Origin: Phaeospirillum sp.
Lineage (GTDB): Bacteria > Pseudomonadota > Alphaproteobacteria > Rhodospirillales > Magnetospirillaceae
Reading direction: 5' to 3'
Assembly: GCA_030824585.1 (NCBI GenBank)
Contig: JAVBXM010000165.1
Span: 1-64,000, forward strand
Length of the DNA stretch: 64,000 nt
Under the pieces are notes generated by a model, which saw nothing but the letters and a program-made list of their open reading frames with translations, was not told where the DNA came from and did no database searches. Below, one piece after another: positions 17,148 through 26,297 of this stretch. Both the position numbers and the translations under genes were made by a program. The first letter of the stretch is position 1, and each line of letters starts with the position of its first letter.

Positions 17148-18287
17148 TCACGCCTCGAACCGGGCCATCAGCTCCCGCGCGATCACCAGCTGCTGTATCT
17201 GGCTCGTTCCCTCATACAGGCGGAAAAGACGGGCATCCCGATAGAGCCGCTCGACCGGGTAATCCTTGACGTACCCATAACCGCCATGAATTTGCAGGAT
17301 CCGATCGGCGATCCGGCCCAGGGCCTCCGTCGTGAAATACTTGCAGCAGGCGGTCTCCATGGTCACGGTCTCGCCGTGATCCTTCATGGCCGCGACCTTC
17401 TCGACCATGGCGCGCGATGCCAGCAGTTCGGCTTGGCAGTCCGCCAGCATTCCCTGGATGAGTTGGAAATGGCCGATAGGCTGGCCGAACTGGACCCGGG
17501 TGGCGGCATAGCGTCCCCCCTCATCCACAAGGCGGCGGCTGAGCCCTGCAGCCAGGGCCGACATATGCAATCTGGCATGGTCGAGGGCGCCCAAGGCCAT
17601 CTTCATCCCCCCGCCCGGCTTGCCTCCGATCAGTGACTCGCTTGGGATCACACAGTCTTCGAAAATCACATCCGCGCATTGAGCGCCCCGAAACCCCATC
17701 ATCCGGTCGGGAGGGGCGACCGTTATTCCTGGAGAGCGACGCTCGACAAGAAATGCCGAAATTTCTCTCTCGTGCCCCTCCGTCCGCGCGAATACGGTGT
17801 AGAGGCCGGCCCGGTCGGCATTGGTCACGAACCGCTTGGTTCCATTGATGACGTAGTGATTTCCGTCACGGGTGGCCCGGGTCCGGATGGATATGGCATC
17901 GGAGCCGGCTTCGGGCTCGGTCAGGCAGAATGCCGCGATCAACTCGCCGGTCGCGATGCGGGGCAAATAACGCTCTCTCTGTTCCTCGGTCCCGTGGCTC
18001 AGCAAGCCAAGGGTTCCGACACCGTTGCTCGTCCCGAAGTAGGAGCGAAAGGCCGGCGCGGCATAGCCGAGCTCGAAGACGACGGCCACTTCCTCGGCCA
18101 TTGACAAGCCCAGACCGCCATAGCGCTGGGGTGTCGTCATGCCGAAGAAACCGAGCTCCTTTAGCTTTGCCACGATCCTGATGGGAACGTTTCCGGTTTC
18201 CTCCATCTCCGCTTCCGCCGGAAGCAGATCGTGGCGAACGAATCGGCGCACGGTTTCCAACAGCAGTGGCAGGATTTCATCCGTCAT
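17148..18287 (-). CDS. Acyl-CoA dehydrogenase
   Basis: A 379-residue FAD enzyme, the standard family length. Signature AFCLTEPEAGSDA and the C-terminal QIHGGYGYVKDYPVERLYRD are present, and the catalytic-base Glu is in RLYEGTSQIQ. It oxidises an acyl-CoA to the 2-enoyl-CoA and passes electrons to ETF. With the aryl-CoA ligase and carrier upstream on the same strand it may act on a ring or side-chain CoA thioester; the substrate is unknown. ATG 18287 is used. A terminator separates it from the preceding operon, so it probably has its own promoter. Confidence 0.92.
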   Translation of the reverse strand: MTDEILPLLLETVRRFVRHDLLPAEAEMEETGNVPIRIVAKLKELGFFGMTTPQRYGGLGLSMAEEVAVVFELGYAAPAFRSYFGTSNGVGTLGLLSHGTEEQRERYLPRIATGELIAAFCLTEPEAGSDAISIRTRATRDGNHYVINGTKRFVTNADRAGLYTVFARTEGHEREISAFLVERRSPGITVAPPDRMMGFRGAQCADVIFEDCVIPSESLIGGKPGGGMKMALGALDHARLHMSALAAGLSRRLVDEGGRYAATRVQFGQPIGHFQLIQGMLADCQAELLASRAMVEKVAAMKDHGETVTMETACCKYFTTEALGRIADRILQIHGGYGYVKDYPVERLYRDARLFRLYEGTSQIQQLVIARELMARFEA

Positions 18288-18343
18288 GACGCTTACTCTT
18301 TCTTGACCATACGGCGCCATGGAGCGGCCTTTGGAAAGAAAAG

Positions 18344-18381
18344 GGGGCCAGGCATGGAACTGGAAAACGCCGCCTGGCCCC
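18344..18381 (-). terminator. Rho-independent terminator of the amidohydrolase operon
   Basis: Read on the minus strand, GGGGCCAGGC (18381-18372) pairs with GCCTGGCCCC (18353-18344) and is followed by CTTTTCTTTCC. It lies after the stop of the amidohydrolase gene at 18543 and before the acyl-CoA dehydrogenase start. Confidence 0.75.
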
Positions 18382-18542
18382 AAGTTTGGAGCGTCTCATG
18401 GCTTTGGAGCAGGCTGGGAGAGCCCCCTGATCCAAAGGTGGGTTTGAGACGCCCCTGTGGATTCCGAAATGAAATCGAGACCGCATGGCGCCTCCGGGGC
18501 ACGCGGATTTGAGACTTGGTACGGACAGGGGCGAGTTCCGTG

Positions 18543-20327
18543 TCATGGCGGTGGGGGTTCCCCCGCCAACCATTCCGAGCCAAGCAGAACCTCTTCGGTC
18601 TTGACCCTTACCCACCCCGCTTCCGTGGCCCTGACCTCCGGCAAGACGTCACAGGTCATGAACAGCAGCGAGTACTTGGGATCGGCATGGGAATATCCGC
18701 ACTCCGTCATGGCGCGTTGGAACGCCTCCGATGCCGCCACCGCCTCGGCGAAACCGCCGGTGCGATGAATGCCGGCCATGGGCAGGGGGAACGGATGCCA
18801 CTCTCCCCTGGTTGAGGACACGACGATGCCGCCGCCCATGCGTTTCAGCCTGGCAAGAGCCTGGGCCATGGCTCCCGGCGTCCGCCCCAGGACAAGGATC
18901 CCGGCATTGGTGGTGTACGTGGTGGCGAGCCCCAGCAGGTCGGGGGCAAGGTTCATGACAACCCCGCGCGTGATCCATTCCCCCGTTCTGTTGGTGGCTG
19001 CGACGACGAGGGTGTTTTCGTCATCGGGCCACAATCCCGTCCCCAGGGGTTTCAGCTTTACCGGAGTTTCCCGGGAAATGACGGCATTGGCCATCGATCC
19101 GGCCGGAAATGGATTGGGCGCCGTGGCGGGAAGGATGAACGTATCCGCGGACCATTCCGGAATGACGTGCTGGGTGCCGGCGTAGTGATGATCCCAATCG
19201 AACAGGGTGCTTGGGGCGGGAACAGACAGCCGCCCATGTTCCGCCACCACCTGGCCCCGGCAGATCACCATCACCGGTGTCGGCTGCTGGAAATCGGAAA
19301 GGATGTTGATATCGGCGATCCGTCCGGGCGCCACAGCTCCCAGGTCCTGGCCCATGCCGATGCAATTGGCGGGGTTCAATGTCGCCATCCGATAGGCCTG
19401 ATTGGGGGTGAGGCCGTTGTCCAGGGACAGGCGGATGAGATAATCAATGAAGCCCTTTCGCGCGACATGGGATTCGGCGGCTCCATCGGACGTGAGGGCG
19501 AAGCGATCCGTGAACGCCGATGACTTGACGCTGCCCAGCAGGGCCGTGAGGTCCTCCCTTAGGCTGGAGTTGCGCAGCAGCACCCAGAAACCCAGCCGCA
19601 ACCGCTCCAGGGCCTCTTCGACCGTGGTTGCTTCGTGGCAGGTGTGGATGCCTGCGGCGGCAAGGGCGGCAAGCCGTCTTGCCCCCGCCCCCGCCGTGTG
19701 GCCGTCATTATACCGTCCCATGCGCCGCGCATTTTCGAAGTGACCAAGGAGAGCACGGGAACGTTCACCGTTAAGGAGATCGCTCCACCGGGTCATTTCG
19801 CCCGTGCCAAGGACATGCTCTTTCGCCAGGAGCGCCCTCAACACGGCGGGTGAGAAACTGGAGGGCTCATCCCGGAAACGGGACTGGGACGCCACACGGG
19901 GCAGCCAGAATACATGGGGCAAGGATGCCAGGGACAGGGCGGCGGTCAGCCGCCCCAGTTGTTCGGCTCCCATGGCGAGATGCAGAAACAGATCGTCGTA
20001 GAGAAGGGTGGTTGTCCCCTGGCAAACCGCGGCCTCTCCGAGGCTGAGCGGATTGCAGAAAGGCCATGGATGCGTATGGGGTTCTATGTATCCAGGAACC
20101 GCGACACGACCCGTTGCGTCGATGATTGTCGTGGTATCGCCCACAGGACCGGACCAATTGCCGACCCTGGCGATCCGGTCCCCGCATATGGCGATGTCGG
20201 CTGCCGGGCTTTCCCCGGTGAAGGCATTCCAGACCGAGGCTCCCAGGATCAGGGTATCGGGTGCCGATTTTTCCTGCGCCACGTCGAGCAGGCGGACACG
20301 AAGCTCCACATCGCAAGGTATGACCAT
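18543..20327 (-). CDS. Adenine deaminase-like amidohydrolase (COG1001)
   Basis: A 594-residue protein with the domain order of adenine deaminases: an N-terminal amidohydrolase barrel (VPGYIEPHTHPWPF; GHTAGAGARRLAALAAAGIHTCHEATT; TSDG), the GAVAPGRIADINIL strand, and a C-terminal domain (ATTYTTNAGILVLG). Classic enzymes have PGxIDxHxHIESS and a GHAPGL loop; here these read IEPHTHPW and GHTAGA, so the substrate may differ from adenine. It starts 4 bases after the flavoprotein gene and belongs to the ligase-MFS-flavoprotein operon. Confidence 0.82.
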   Translation of the reverse strand: MVIPCDVELRVRLLDVAQEKSAPDTLILGASVWNAFTGESPAADIAICGDRIARVGNWSGPVGDTTTIIDATGRVAVPGYIEPHTHPWPFCNPLSLGEAAVCQGTTTLLYDDLFLHLAMGAEQLGRLTAALSLASLPHVFWLPRVASQSRFRDEPSSFSPAVLRALLAKEHVLGTGEMTRWSDLLNGERSRALLGHFENARRMGRYNDGHTAGAGARRLAALAAAGIHTCHEATTVEEALERLRLGFWVLLRNSSLREDLTALLGSVKSSAFTDRFALTSDGAAESHVARKGFIDYLIRLSLDNGLTPNQAYRMATLNPANCIGMGQDLGAVAPGRIADINILSDFQQPTPVMVICRGQVVAEHGRLSVPAPSTLFDWDHHYAGTQHVIPEWSADTFILPATAPNPFPAGSMANAVISRETPVKLKPLGTGLWPDDENTLVVAATNRTGEWITRGVVMNLAPDLLGLATTYTTNAGILVLGRTPGAMAQALARLKRMGGGIVVSSTRGEWHPFPLPMAGIHRTGGFAEAVAASEAFQRAMTECGYSHADPKYSLLFMTCDVLPEVRATEAGWVRVKTEEVLLGSEWLAGEPPPP

Positions 20328-20331
20328 GCCG

Positions 20332-21339
20332 CTATTCCGTTCCGATCGATGCCGTGAAAGGAGAGCCCAGGCGAGCAAGGCGCGACACTGCCTCCCGCGC
20401 CTCCCGCTCCATGGTGTCGACGATGGCATTCAGGGGTTGGACTCGATCGATGAAGGCCACTGCCTGCCCCACGGAAAGGGCCCCATGGTTGAAGTCGCCA
20501 TCTTGGTAGGCTTGTCTGGCAATACGTCCCGCCGCCAACGGCAGAATCTCGTCCAATCCGGCGTGGGATCGCTCAAGCGCCTGAATTCGCGCGGATGTCT
20601 CATTGCTCAAGACCCGCATGGTATTCCGCAGGGAGGACAGAATCGTCGTGGTGTCCGATTCCGTCGCGGCGACGAGGCGCGCCTTGTAATCAGGATGCGC
20701 CCCGATCTCCTCGGCAGCCAGAAAGCGCGTGCCAACCAGAACTCCATCGGCGCCCATGGCCAATGCCGCGACCAGTTGGGCCCCCGTCCCGACTCCTCCT
20801 CCCACCAGATAGGGAATCCTTAGCTGATGCGCCGCGAGACAGGCTTGGACGAAGGTGCCCGCCGCCTCTCCCGGGTGCCCGCCGCATTCGCTACCGACGA
20901 TGGCGACCAAATCGACACCGATCTCCTGTGCCTTCAGGGCGTATTTGAGTCCAGGCACCTTATGCATCACCAGCGCCCCAGAGGCATGGAGGCGATCGAG
21001 ATAGGCCTCCGGGTTCCGCCCGGAGGTTTCCACCATGGATACCCCTTCGTCGGCGACCACATTCACCATCGACTCAATACGGCTGTCGGAAGCCCCTTTC
21101 GGGAGCATGGAGATATTGACCCCGAAAGGCTTGCCATCGCAGAGCCTCCGGCATTCGCGAATTTCCCGGCGCAAGGCCTGGTCATCCTCGAAGCTTGCCG
21201 CCGTGATGAATCCCATGATGCCGGCCCGTGCGGCGGCGGCGACATAATGGGCATCCGCCAGCCACTGCAGCCCTCCCGCCAAGATTGGCAGTCGGAGATT
21301 GAGCCGTTCCGTGATCTCAGTCCTGAAAAGCTTCGGCAT
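20332..21339 (-). CDS. Nitronate monooxygenase-like FMN flavoprotein
   Basis: A 335-residue TIM-barrel of the 2-nitropropane dioxygenase/NMO family. Visible marks are LPILAGGLQWLADAHY at the start, VAIVGSECGGHPG (active-site loop with His), IPYLVGGGVGTGAQLVAALAMGADGVLVGTRF (FMN phosphate site). Members also include flavin-dependent enoyl reductases and decarboxylases, so the reaction is open. The start could instead be GTG 21375, overlapping the MFS gene; neither has a good ribosome binding site. Confidence 0.85.
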   Translation of the reverse strand: MPKLFRTEITERLNLRLPILAGGLQWLADAHYVAAAARAGIMGFITAASFEDDQALRREIRECRRLCDGKPFGVNISMLPKGASDSRIESMVNVVADEGVSMVETSGRNPEAYLDRLHASGALVMHKVPGLKYALKAQEIGVDLVAIVGSECGGHPGEAAGTFVQACLAAHQLRIPYLVGGGVGTGAQLVAALAMGADGVLVGTRFLAAEEIGAHPDYKARLVAATESDTTTILSSLRNTMRVLSNETSARIQALERSHAGLDEILPLAAGRIARQAYQDGDFNHGALSVGQAVAFIDRVQPLNAIVDTMEREAREAVSRLARLGSPFTASIGTE

Positions 21340-21367
21340 TGTGTACCCGTCGATAAAAAGGGGCTTG

Positions 21368-22816
21368 TCACGCACCGGTCTTTGGGGGGAGTTCGACCAT
21401 CATCGTCTCGGCGGGTTCGTCGTGCGTGGCCGGCGATGTGTGCATGTTGAGATGGTAGATTCGGCCCATGGTGAAGATGGCGAGACCCGCGATGAACAGG
21501 GGGGCGCCGCAGGCCATGAAGACTTCCGTTGGATGCCAGCCCCTTTCCAGCAGCCAGCCAAAAATCAGAGGGCCGAAAATGCCTCCCAGGCGGCTCATTC
21601 CGAGTGCCCACCCGACCCCGGTGGAGCGGATGGAAAGCGGGTAGTACAAGGCGGAAAGGGCGATGCCGCTCTTTTGGCCGCCGCTGACGCAGAAGCCGGC
21701 GAGGAACGAGGTCAGCATCAGCAGGGGGAGAGACCATCCCAACGCCTGACCGAGGCCTCCTACCAGGATGCACCCGGCAAAAAACAATCCCGCCACGGTC
21801 ATATAGGGGTTGGTGCGATCCATCAGGGGGCCCACGAACAGCACCGCGACGATGCCTCCGGTGGTGGACAGGCCGGTGACAATGGCGATGTTGCCGATGG
21901 AATGGCCGGCATTGGTGAGAACCGTGGGAAGCCAGCTCTGGAGTGCGTAGAACACCCCAAGGTTCATGAAGAAGGCCACCCAGATCAGCAGGGTTCCGAG
22001 CACGCGGTTGCGCTCGAAAATCACGAAGATCGGTGCTTTTGTGGCCTTTTCCGTTTCACTTACGAAGACCGTCCCGGCCTTGATCTCCAATTGGGGGAAG
22101 AGCCTGTGGACGATTTTCCGAATGACCTTTTCCGGATGGTGCTTCGCAACCATGAAACTGAGGGAATCTGGCAAAAACAGTAGAAGAAGGAAGCTCAGCA
22201 ATAACGGCATTCCGCCGCCAACCCACAGCAGGGATTTCCATCCGAAAGCTGGCGCCAATTGTGCTGCCACGAGGCCGGCAATGACAAACCCCAGTGAGAA
22301 GCCGCAATAGATGACGAGGACCGAGGTGGCGCGGATCCGCTTCGGGCTGTACTCACTGGTCAAGGCCACCGCGCTCGGTGTCACGCCGCCTAGCCCGATG
22401 CCGGTCAGGAAACGGAACCAACCCAACTGAGTAACGTCGGATGCCAGGGTTGTCATGAAAGTGAACACGGAAAAGACCAGGGTGCACCCGACCAGGATAC
22501 GCTTGTGCCCCAGTTTGTCGGAAAGTGGGGCGAAGATCAGAAATCCGACCATCAGGCCCGCAAGACCCAGCGAGAACACCGGGCCCAGGGCAGTCTTGGC
22601 GATTCCCCATTCCTTGGCGACCAGGGGCCCAATATAGCCAATGATCATCATGTCGAAGCCATCGAGCAGCATGACGAAGCCGCACAATGAAATCGTGAAA
22701 ATCTGATAGATACCCAGTTTTCGAGAGTCGATGACGCTCGTGATATTGAGGATGGTGGTTTTATTGGTCAGCGCACTGTCTCCAGGTGACGCTCCTGCAT
22801 TGAATGTAGTGGCCAT
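21368..22816 (-). CDS. MFS transporter, aromatic acid:H+ symporter type
   Basis: A 482-residue, 12-helix carrier. The first helix has CGFVMLLDGFDMMIIGYIGP with the DGFD motif of the AAHS family (PcaK, BenK), and the loop 2-3 motif is FAPLSDKLGHKRILVG. It probably imports an aromatic acid for the CoA ligase encoded just upstream. ATG 22816 has a strong AGGAGGAGG. It is the second gene of the ligase operon (58-base gap). Confidence 0.88.
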   Translation of the reverse strand: MATTFNAGASPGDSALTNKTTILNITSVIDSRKLGIYQIFTISLCGFVMLLDGFDMMIIGYIGPLVAKEWGIAKTALGPVFSLGLAGLMVGFLIFAPLSDKLGHKRILVGCTLVFSVFTFMTTLASDVTQLGWFRFLTGIGLGGVTPSAVALTSEYSPKRIRATSVLVIYCGFSLGFVIAGLVAAQLAPAFGWKSLLWVGGGMPLLLSFLLLLFLPDSLSFMVAKHHPEKVIRKIVHRLFPQLEIKAGTVFVSETEKATKAPIFVIFERNRVLGTLLIWVAFFMNLGVFYALQSWLPTVLTNAGHSIGNIAIVTGLSTTGGIVAVLFVGPLMDRTNPYMTVAGLFFAGCILVGGLGQALGWSLPLLMLTSFLAGFCVSGGQKSGIALSALYYPLSIRSTGVGWALGMSRLGGIFGPLIFGWLLERGWHPTEVFMACGAPLFIAGLAIFTMGRIYHLNMHTSPATHDEPAETMMVELPPKTGA

Positions 22817-22873
22817 AGACGTCCTCCTCCTGTGGTTTTTCATTTGATTTCATGATTATCTTGGCGCATGTTC

Positions 22874-24220
22874 TTATTTTTTACGTAGGTCCGTGACATA
22901 TCTATTCTTGGTTCGTGCGGCGATCTGCTCGGGCAAGGTCAGGCTGCCCACGGGGTGCAGGGTGACATCGGCTGAGCATCCGGCCTTTTCCTTGACGGCG
23001 CGGACAATCCGCTTGGACATCGCCTCCCTGTCCGAGGCTGCGCCTAGGTCGCATTCGACGCGCACTTCCAGCGAGTCGACGCCATGCGAGTCGCGGTCGA
23101 CGATGATACGAAATTCCGAACTCAGTTCGGGAAATGTCCGCAGGGCGCCTTCGATGGCAGTAGGGTAGACGACGGCGCCTCGGATCTTCAGCATATCGTC
23201 GATTCGGCCCCGGATCGGGCTCAGGCGGCGGAAGGGGCTACCACAAGCGCAAGGCTCCGACCGGATGGATGCAATGTCTCCGATCATGTAGCGAATGATC
23301 GGGGAAGCTTCCTTGAACAGCGAGGTCATCACCACCGCGCCCTCCTGCCCATCCGGCAAGGGCTGAAACGTTTCCGGATCGACGATTTCAAACACATAGG
23401 CGTCTTCATTAAAGTGCATGCCGTTCTGATGGCTGCATTCCCAGGCGGGGGCGCCGGTTTCGACGCTGCCGTAGTTGTTGTAGGACTTGCAGCCCCAGAG
23501 TTCCTCGATCCGTTTCCGGGTCTCTTCCACCAGAGGTTCTCCGGTGTGATACATCACCCGGATATTGAAATCGCGCTTGAGGTCAAAGCCGTTTTCTTCG
23601 GCCACGTTGGCAAGATGGAGGGCATAACCGCCAGTGGTTCCCATGACGGTGACGCCCCAGTCTCTGGCCAATTCCAACTGACGGGTCGACGGCGTGACGG
23701 CGCCACTGCCGGTCGGGATCACCAGGGCGCCGAGTTTCATCGCTCCTTCGAGTGACGTGAAACCGGGGATGAACAGTGCGAAATTGAAGGCGACCTGAAC
23801 CCGGTCTTGCGCCGTCACGCCTTGAGCTGCGAGGCGGCGTGCCCACAGATTGGTGATATTTTCCCAGTCATTGCGAGTGTGCAGGATGGGTTTCGGCTTG
23901 CCGGTGCTTCCGGAACTCCCCTGAAGGCGGATCACCGGAAAATCGCCTTGCAGCGATCCGAAGGGGGGATGGGCGATCAGATCGGCTTCCAGGTCCTGCT
24001 TGCGGACAATGGGGAGTTTCCGAAGGTCCGACACGCAACGGATGCTGCCTGGGTCAATGCCGTGCGCGCTCCACAGGCGGTGGTAGAATTCCACGTGATG
24101 CCATGCGCGCGCGATTGCCTGGGGCAAAGCACGGTCCTGATAGGGGCGAATCTGATCTTTCGTCAGAAGCACTTCCGGAGAAATTTGCAGTGGCTTCGCT
24201 GCATCACCAAGGGCATTCAT
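22874..24220 (-). CDS. Aryl-CoA ligase, phenylacetate-CoA ligase family
   Basis: A 448-residue adenylate-forming enzyme of the PaaK type. The P-loop is QGSSGSTGKPKPI, the adenine motif region reads YNNYGSVETGAP, and RGRIDDMLKIRGAVVYP is the hinge before the C-terminal domain. A Cys-containing loop (EPCACGSPFRRL) is typical of PaaK relatives. It activates an aromatic acid as CoA thioester using ATP. Start ATG 24220 has AGAGGA at about 9 bases. It lies downstream of the ubiD 1 gene and its small partner, separated by a hairpin. Confidence 0.9.
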   Translation of the reverse strand: MNALGDAAKPLQISPEVLLTKDQIRPYQDRALPQAIARAWHHVEFYHRLWSAHGIDPGSIRCVSDLRKLPIVRKQDLEADLIAHPPFGSLQGDFPVIRLQGSSGSTGKPKPILHTRNDWENITNLWARRLAAQGVTAQDRVQVAFNFALFIPGFTSLEGAMKLGALVIPTGSGAVTPSTRQLELARDWGVTVMGTTGGYALHLANVAEENGFDLKRDFNIRVMYHTGEPLVEETRKRIEELWGCKSYNNYGSVETGAPAWECSHQNGMHFNEDAYVFEIVDPETFQPLPDGQEGAVVMTSLFKEASPIIRYMIGDIASIRSEPCACGSPFRRLSPIRGRIDDMLKIRGAVVYPTAIEGALRTFPELSSEFRIIVDRDSHGVDSLEVRVECDLGAASDREAMSKRIVRAVKEKAGCSADVTLHPVGSLTLPEQIAARTKNRYVTDLRKK

Positions 24221-24316
24221 CGTCCATTTCCTCTGGGCTCAGGGAATCGGCCAACTACTATTTATGAATATTGTTCCGTAGAGCGCGGCCAACCCTTCCT
24301 GTATTATTATGATTTT

Positions 24317-24354
24317 GATTGGCCTGCCCTGCGTCACCACAGGGCAGGCCAATC
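24317..24354. terminator. Perfect 15-bp stem-loop between ubiD operon and CoA ligase
   Basis: GATTGGCCTGCCCTG (24317-24331) pairs fully with 24340-24354 around an 8-base loop. It lies between the small UbiD partner and the ligase gene on the same strand. No T-run follows on either strand, so partial termination or an RNA-processing role are both possible. Confidence 0.6.
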
Positions 24355-24379
24355 CTTCACAGTGATGGTGCGTAGAGTT

Positions 24380-24676
24380 CTATCTCTCGGCACGCTCCAT
24401 GGCGTCGAAGTAGTCGGTATACGGGGCGCCCTTGAACACATCGGGCATGTTCTCGACGATCCTTACGCTGAAAGGGTCGGGAAATTTGACGCCGCAGACC
24501 GAACGGACCCAAAGCATATCCTCGCCTTGACGCGGGGGTTGCGACACGACGGCACGAACATTGATACCCTTGTATTTCTTGCGCCCAGGGGTCAGGTCCC
24601 TGAGGCACATCACGATTTCGCGACCGTTCAGCAGCCGGGAAACATCGCGGACGAAGCTTTCATACACCTTGCTCAT
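24380..24676 (-). CDS. Small UbiD-associated protein
   Basis: A 98-residue protein that I do not recognise. It has two basic/hydrophobic halves (FVRDVSRLLNGREIVMCLRD; MLWVRSVCGVKFPDPFSVRI) and an acidic C-terminus, with single cysteines near 25 and 63. It begins 14 bases after the ubiD 1 stop, with AAGGAG in the gap, so the two are co-translated. Other UbiD-type decarboxylases have small extra subunits (for example VdcD), but this sequence does not look like VdcD. Subunit or chaperone function is inference. Confidence 0.7.
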   Translation of the reverse strand: MSKVYESFVRDVSRLLNGREIVMCLRDLTPGRKKYKGINVRAVVSQPPRQGEDMLWVRSVCGVKFPDPFSVRIVENMPDVFKGAPYTDYFDAMERAER

Positions 24677-24689
24677 TTTCATCTTCTCC

Positions 24690-26117
24690 TTACTTCAGTC
24701 CCATCGCCTGCCAACGGCGGAGAACCTGTTCTTGCATCGCGGGGGAGTACATCTGATCCAAGGTGGCGCGGATCGGAGTCGTCCCGACCGGCCATTCCGG
24801 CGGCCAAGTCACGTCGAACGCGACGCTGGCACCCAGGCGTTTGGCGCGTTCTTCCTGGCTGTAGGCCGGGGTGAGGGCATTGGCGCGACCGGTGTAGGTG
24901 TGAATGTGGGTGCCGCGCTCCGGGTGGCACTTGGTCGCAAAGGCATGAAGAACGGCCGGGATGTTGAAGACATCGCAATCGTCGTCGACCACGATGACCT
25001 TTGAAATCAGGGCGCGGCGCTGGGTGAGCACCTCCACCACCTGCTTGGCGACGGCGGCGCCGCCGCGACGGACGGAGACGATGGCCAGATGCACGCCGCC
25101 CTCGGGGGGGACATAGACGTCGACCACGGGAACGCCGTGCTTCTCCAGGCGCCGTTTGATGGCGATGGCGCCGGAAATGGAGGTGGTGGTCGCGCTGGAA
25201 TCCATGAACCCGGTGGTGTCCAGGGTGAGGATGGGGTCCTTGCGATGGGTGATAGCGGTCACCCGGCAGCAGAGGGCATCGCCCATCTCGCCGCTGCGAT
25301 AGCCGGGATATTCACCATAGGGGCCTTCCTGGGCGATCCCGTCGGGGAGAACCTCGGCCTCGATCACGATCTCGGCGTTGGCGGGAACCATCAGGTCGTT
25401 GCTGTGGCACTTGATCAGTTCCACGGGACGCCCCGCCAAGCCCCCGGCGAGTTCGGCTTCATCACCATTCAAGCGGAACGTCGCGGCGGCGGCGAAGTGG
25501 CTGTTGACGTCGGCGCCGATAACGATGGCGATGGGCATGGGCTTGCCCTTGGGCACGTAGCCGTCGAGCAGCATCTTGCCCAGATGGCTGGTCGGACGCG
25601 GATAGCCGGTCAGGTACTTCTCGTTATGCACCATGAAGCGATACATGCCCCAGTTGACCCAGTCGCTGTCGTGGTCCTTGGACACCACGATGTCCCAGGT
25701 TCCGAGATAGCGACCGCCGTCGCCTTCGTGGACCATGGGCGTGGGAAGGTCGAACAGGTCCACCTTGTCTCCCTCGATGATGACCTCCTTGCAGGGGGCA
25801 TCCTTGACCACCACCGGGGGGATGGTCTTCTGTTCCCGCTCGGCATAGATCTCGTAAAGGCGGCGCACCGACGTATCGGCCGGTAGTCCCAGGGCAACCG
25901 CCATGCGGCGCCATGTGGCGATGGGGTTGGTGGTTACCCGCCATCCGCCATAATCCTTCACATTGTTGAACATGAAAGCCGGGCCCTGGCGCTCGCAACT
26001 CAGGCGGCCCAGACCGGCGAGTTCCTCGTCCCAGTCCACCTGACCATTAACGGTGACCAAGTCCCCGGACTGTTCGATGGCCTTGAGAAACGCCCGCAAA
26101 TCATTTGGTGCAGTCAT
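24690..26117 (-). CDS. UbiD-family (de)carboxylase 1
   Basis: A 475-residue prenyl-FMN-dependent enzyme. By eye the active site matches fungal Fdc1: N155 and R160 in NWGMYR (N168/R173 of Fdc1), H178 (H191), E220 (E233), and E264/E269 in EGPYGE (E277/E282), with identical spacing. UbiD enzymes remove or add a carboxylate on aromatic or alpha,beta-unsaturated acids. ATG 26117 has GAGGACGAT upstream. It is the first gene of its operon, divergent from IclR 2, with GTGCG-N5-CGYAC boxes between them. Substrate unknown. Confidence 0.93.
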   Translation of the reverse strand: MTAPNDLRAFLKAIEQSGDLVTVNGQVDWDEELAGLGRLSCERQGPAFMFNNVKDYGGWRVTTNPIATWRRMAVALGLPADTSVRRLYEIYAEREQKTIPPVVVKDAPCKEVIIEGDKVDLFDLPTPMVHEGDGGRYLGTWDIVVSKDHDSDWVNWGMYRFMVHNEKYLTGYPRPTSHLGKMLLDGYVPKGKPMPIAIVIGADVNSHFAAAATFRLNGDEAELAGGLAGRPVELIKCHSNDLMVPANAEIVIEAEVLPDGIAQEGPYGEYPGYRSGEMGDALCCRVTAITHRKDPILTLDTTGFMDSSATTTSISGAIAIKRRLEKHGVPVVDVYVPPEGGVHLAIVSVRRGGAAVAKQVVEVLTQRRALISKVIVVDDDCDVFNIPAVLHAFATKCHPERGTHIHTYTGRANALTPAYSQEERAKRLGASVAFDVTWPPEWPVGTTPIRATLDQMYSPAMQEQVLRRWQAMGLK

Positions 26118-26189
26118 ATCGTCCTCGTGTGTTGGGCGGTTGGATGTCCGCCGGGTCAAAATTCACGGAGCCTTTAGCGGCGGCCGCAA

Positions 26190-26204
26190 GTACGCAGTGC
26201 GCAC
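26190..26204 (-). promoter_or_regulatory. Candidate IclR operator (box 1)
   Basis: On the minus strand it reads GTGCGCACTGCGTAC, matching GTGCG-N5-CGYAC. It lies between ubiD 1 and the divergent iclR 2, 73 bases upstream of ubiD 1. The form resembles PcaU/PobR-type sites (GTTCGATAATCGCAC). Confidence 0.55.
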
Positions 26205-26266
26205 ATTAATGTGTTGAATGAGGCTAGAAAGCGTGATAACTCCTGTCAATCAGGATATTTTAAAGC

Positions 26267-26281
26267 GTGCGTAATGCGTAC
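26267..26281 (+). promoter_or_regulatory. Candidate IclR operator (box 2)
   Basis: Reads GTGCGTAATGCGTAC, 16 bases upstream of the chosen iclR 2 start, so it would give autoregulation. Its centre is 77 bases from box 1. Confidence 0.55.
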
Positions 26282-26297
26282 AAAATCTGAAGATGCG

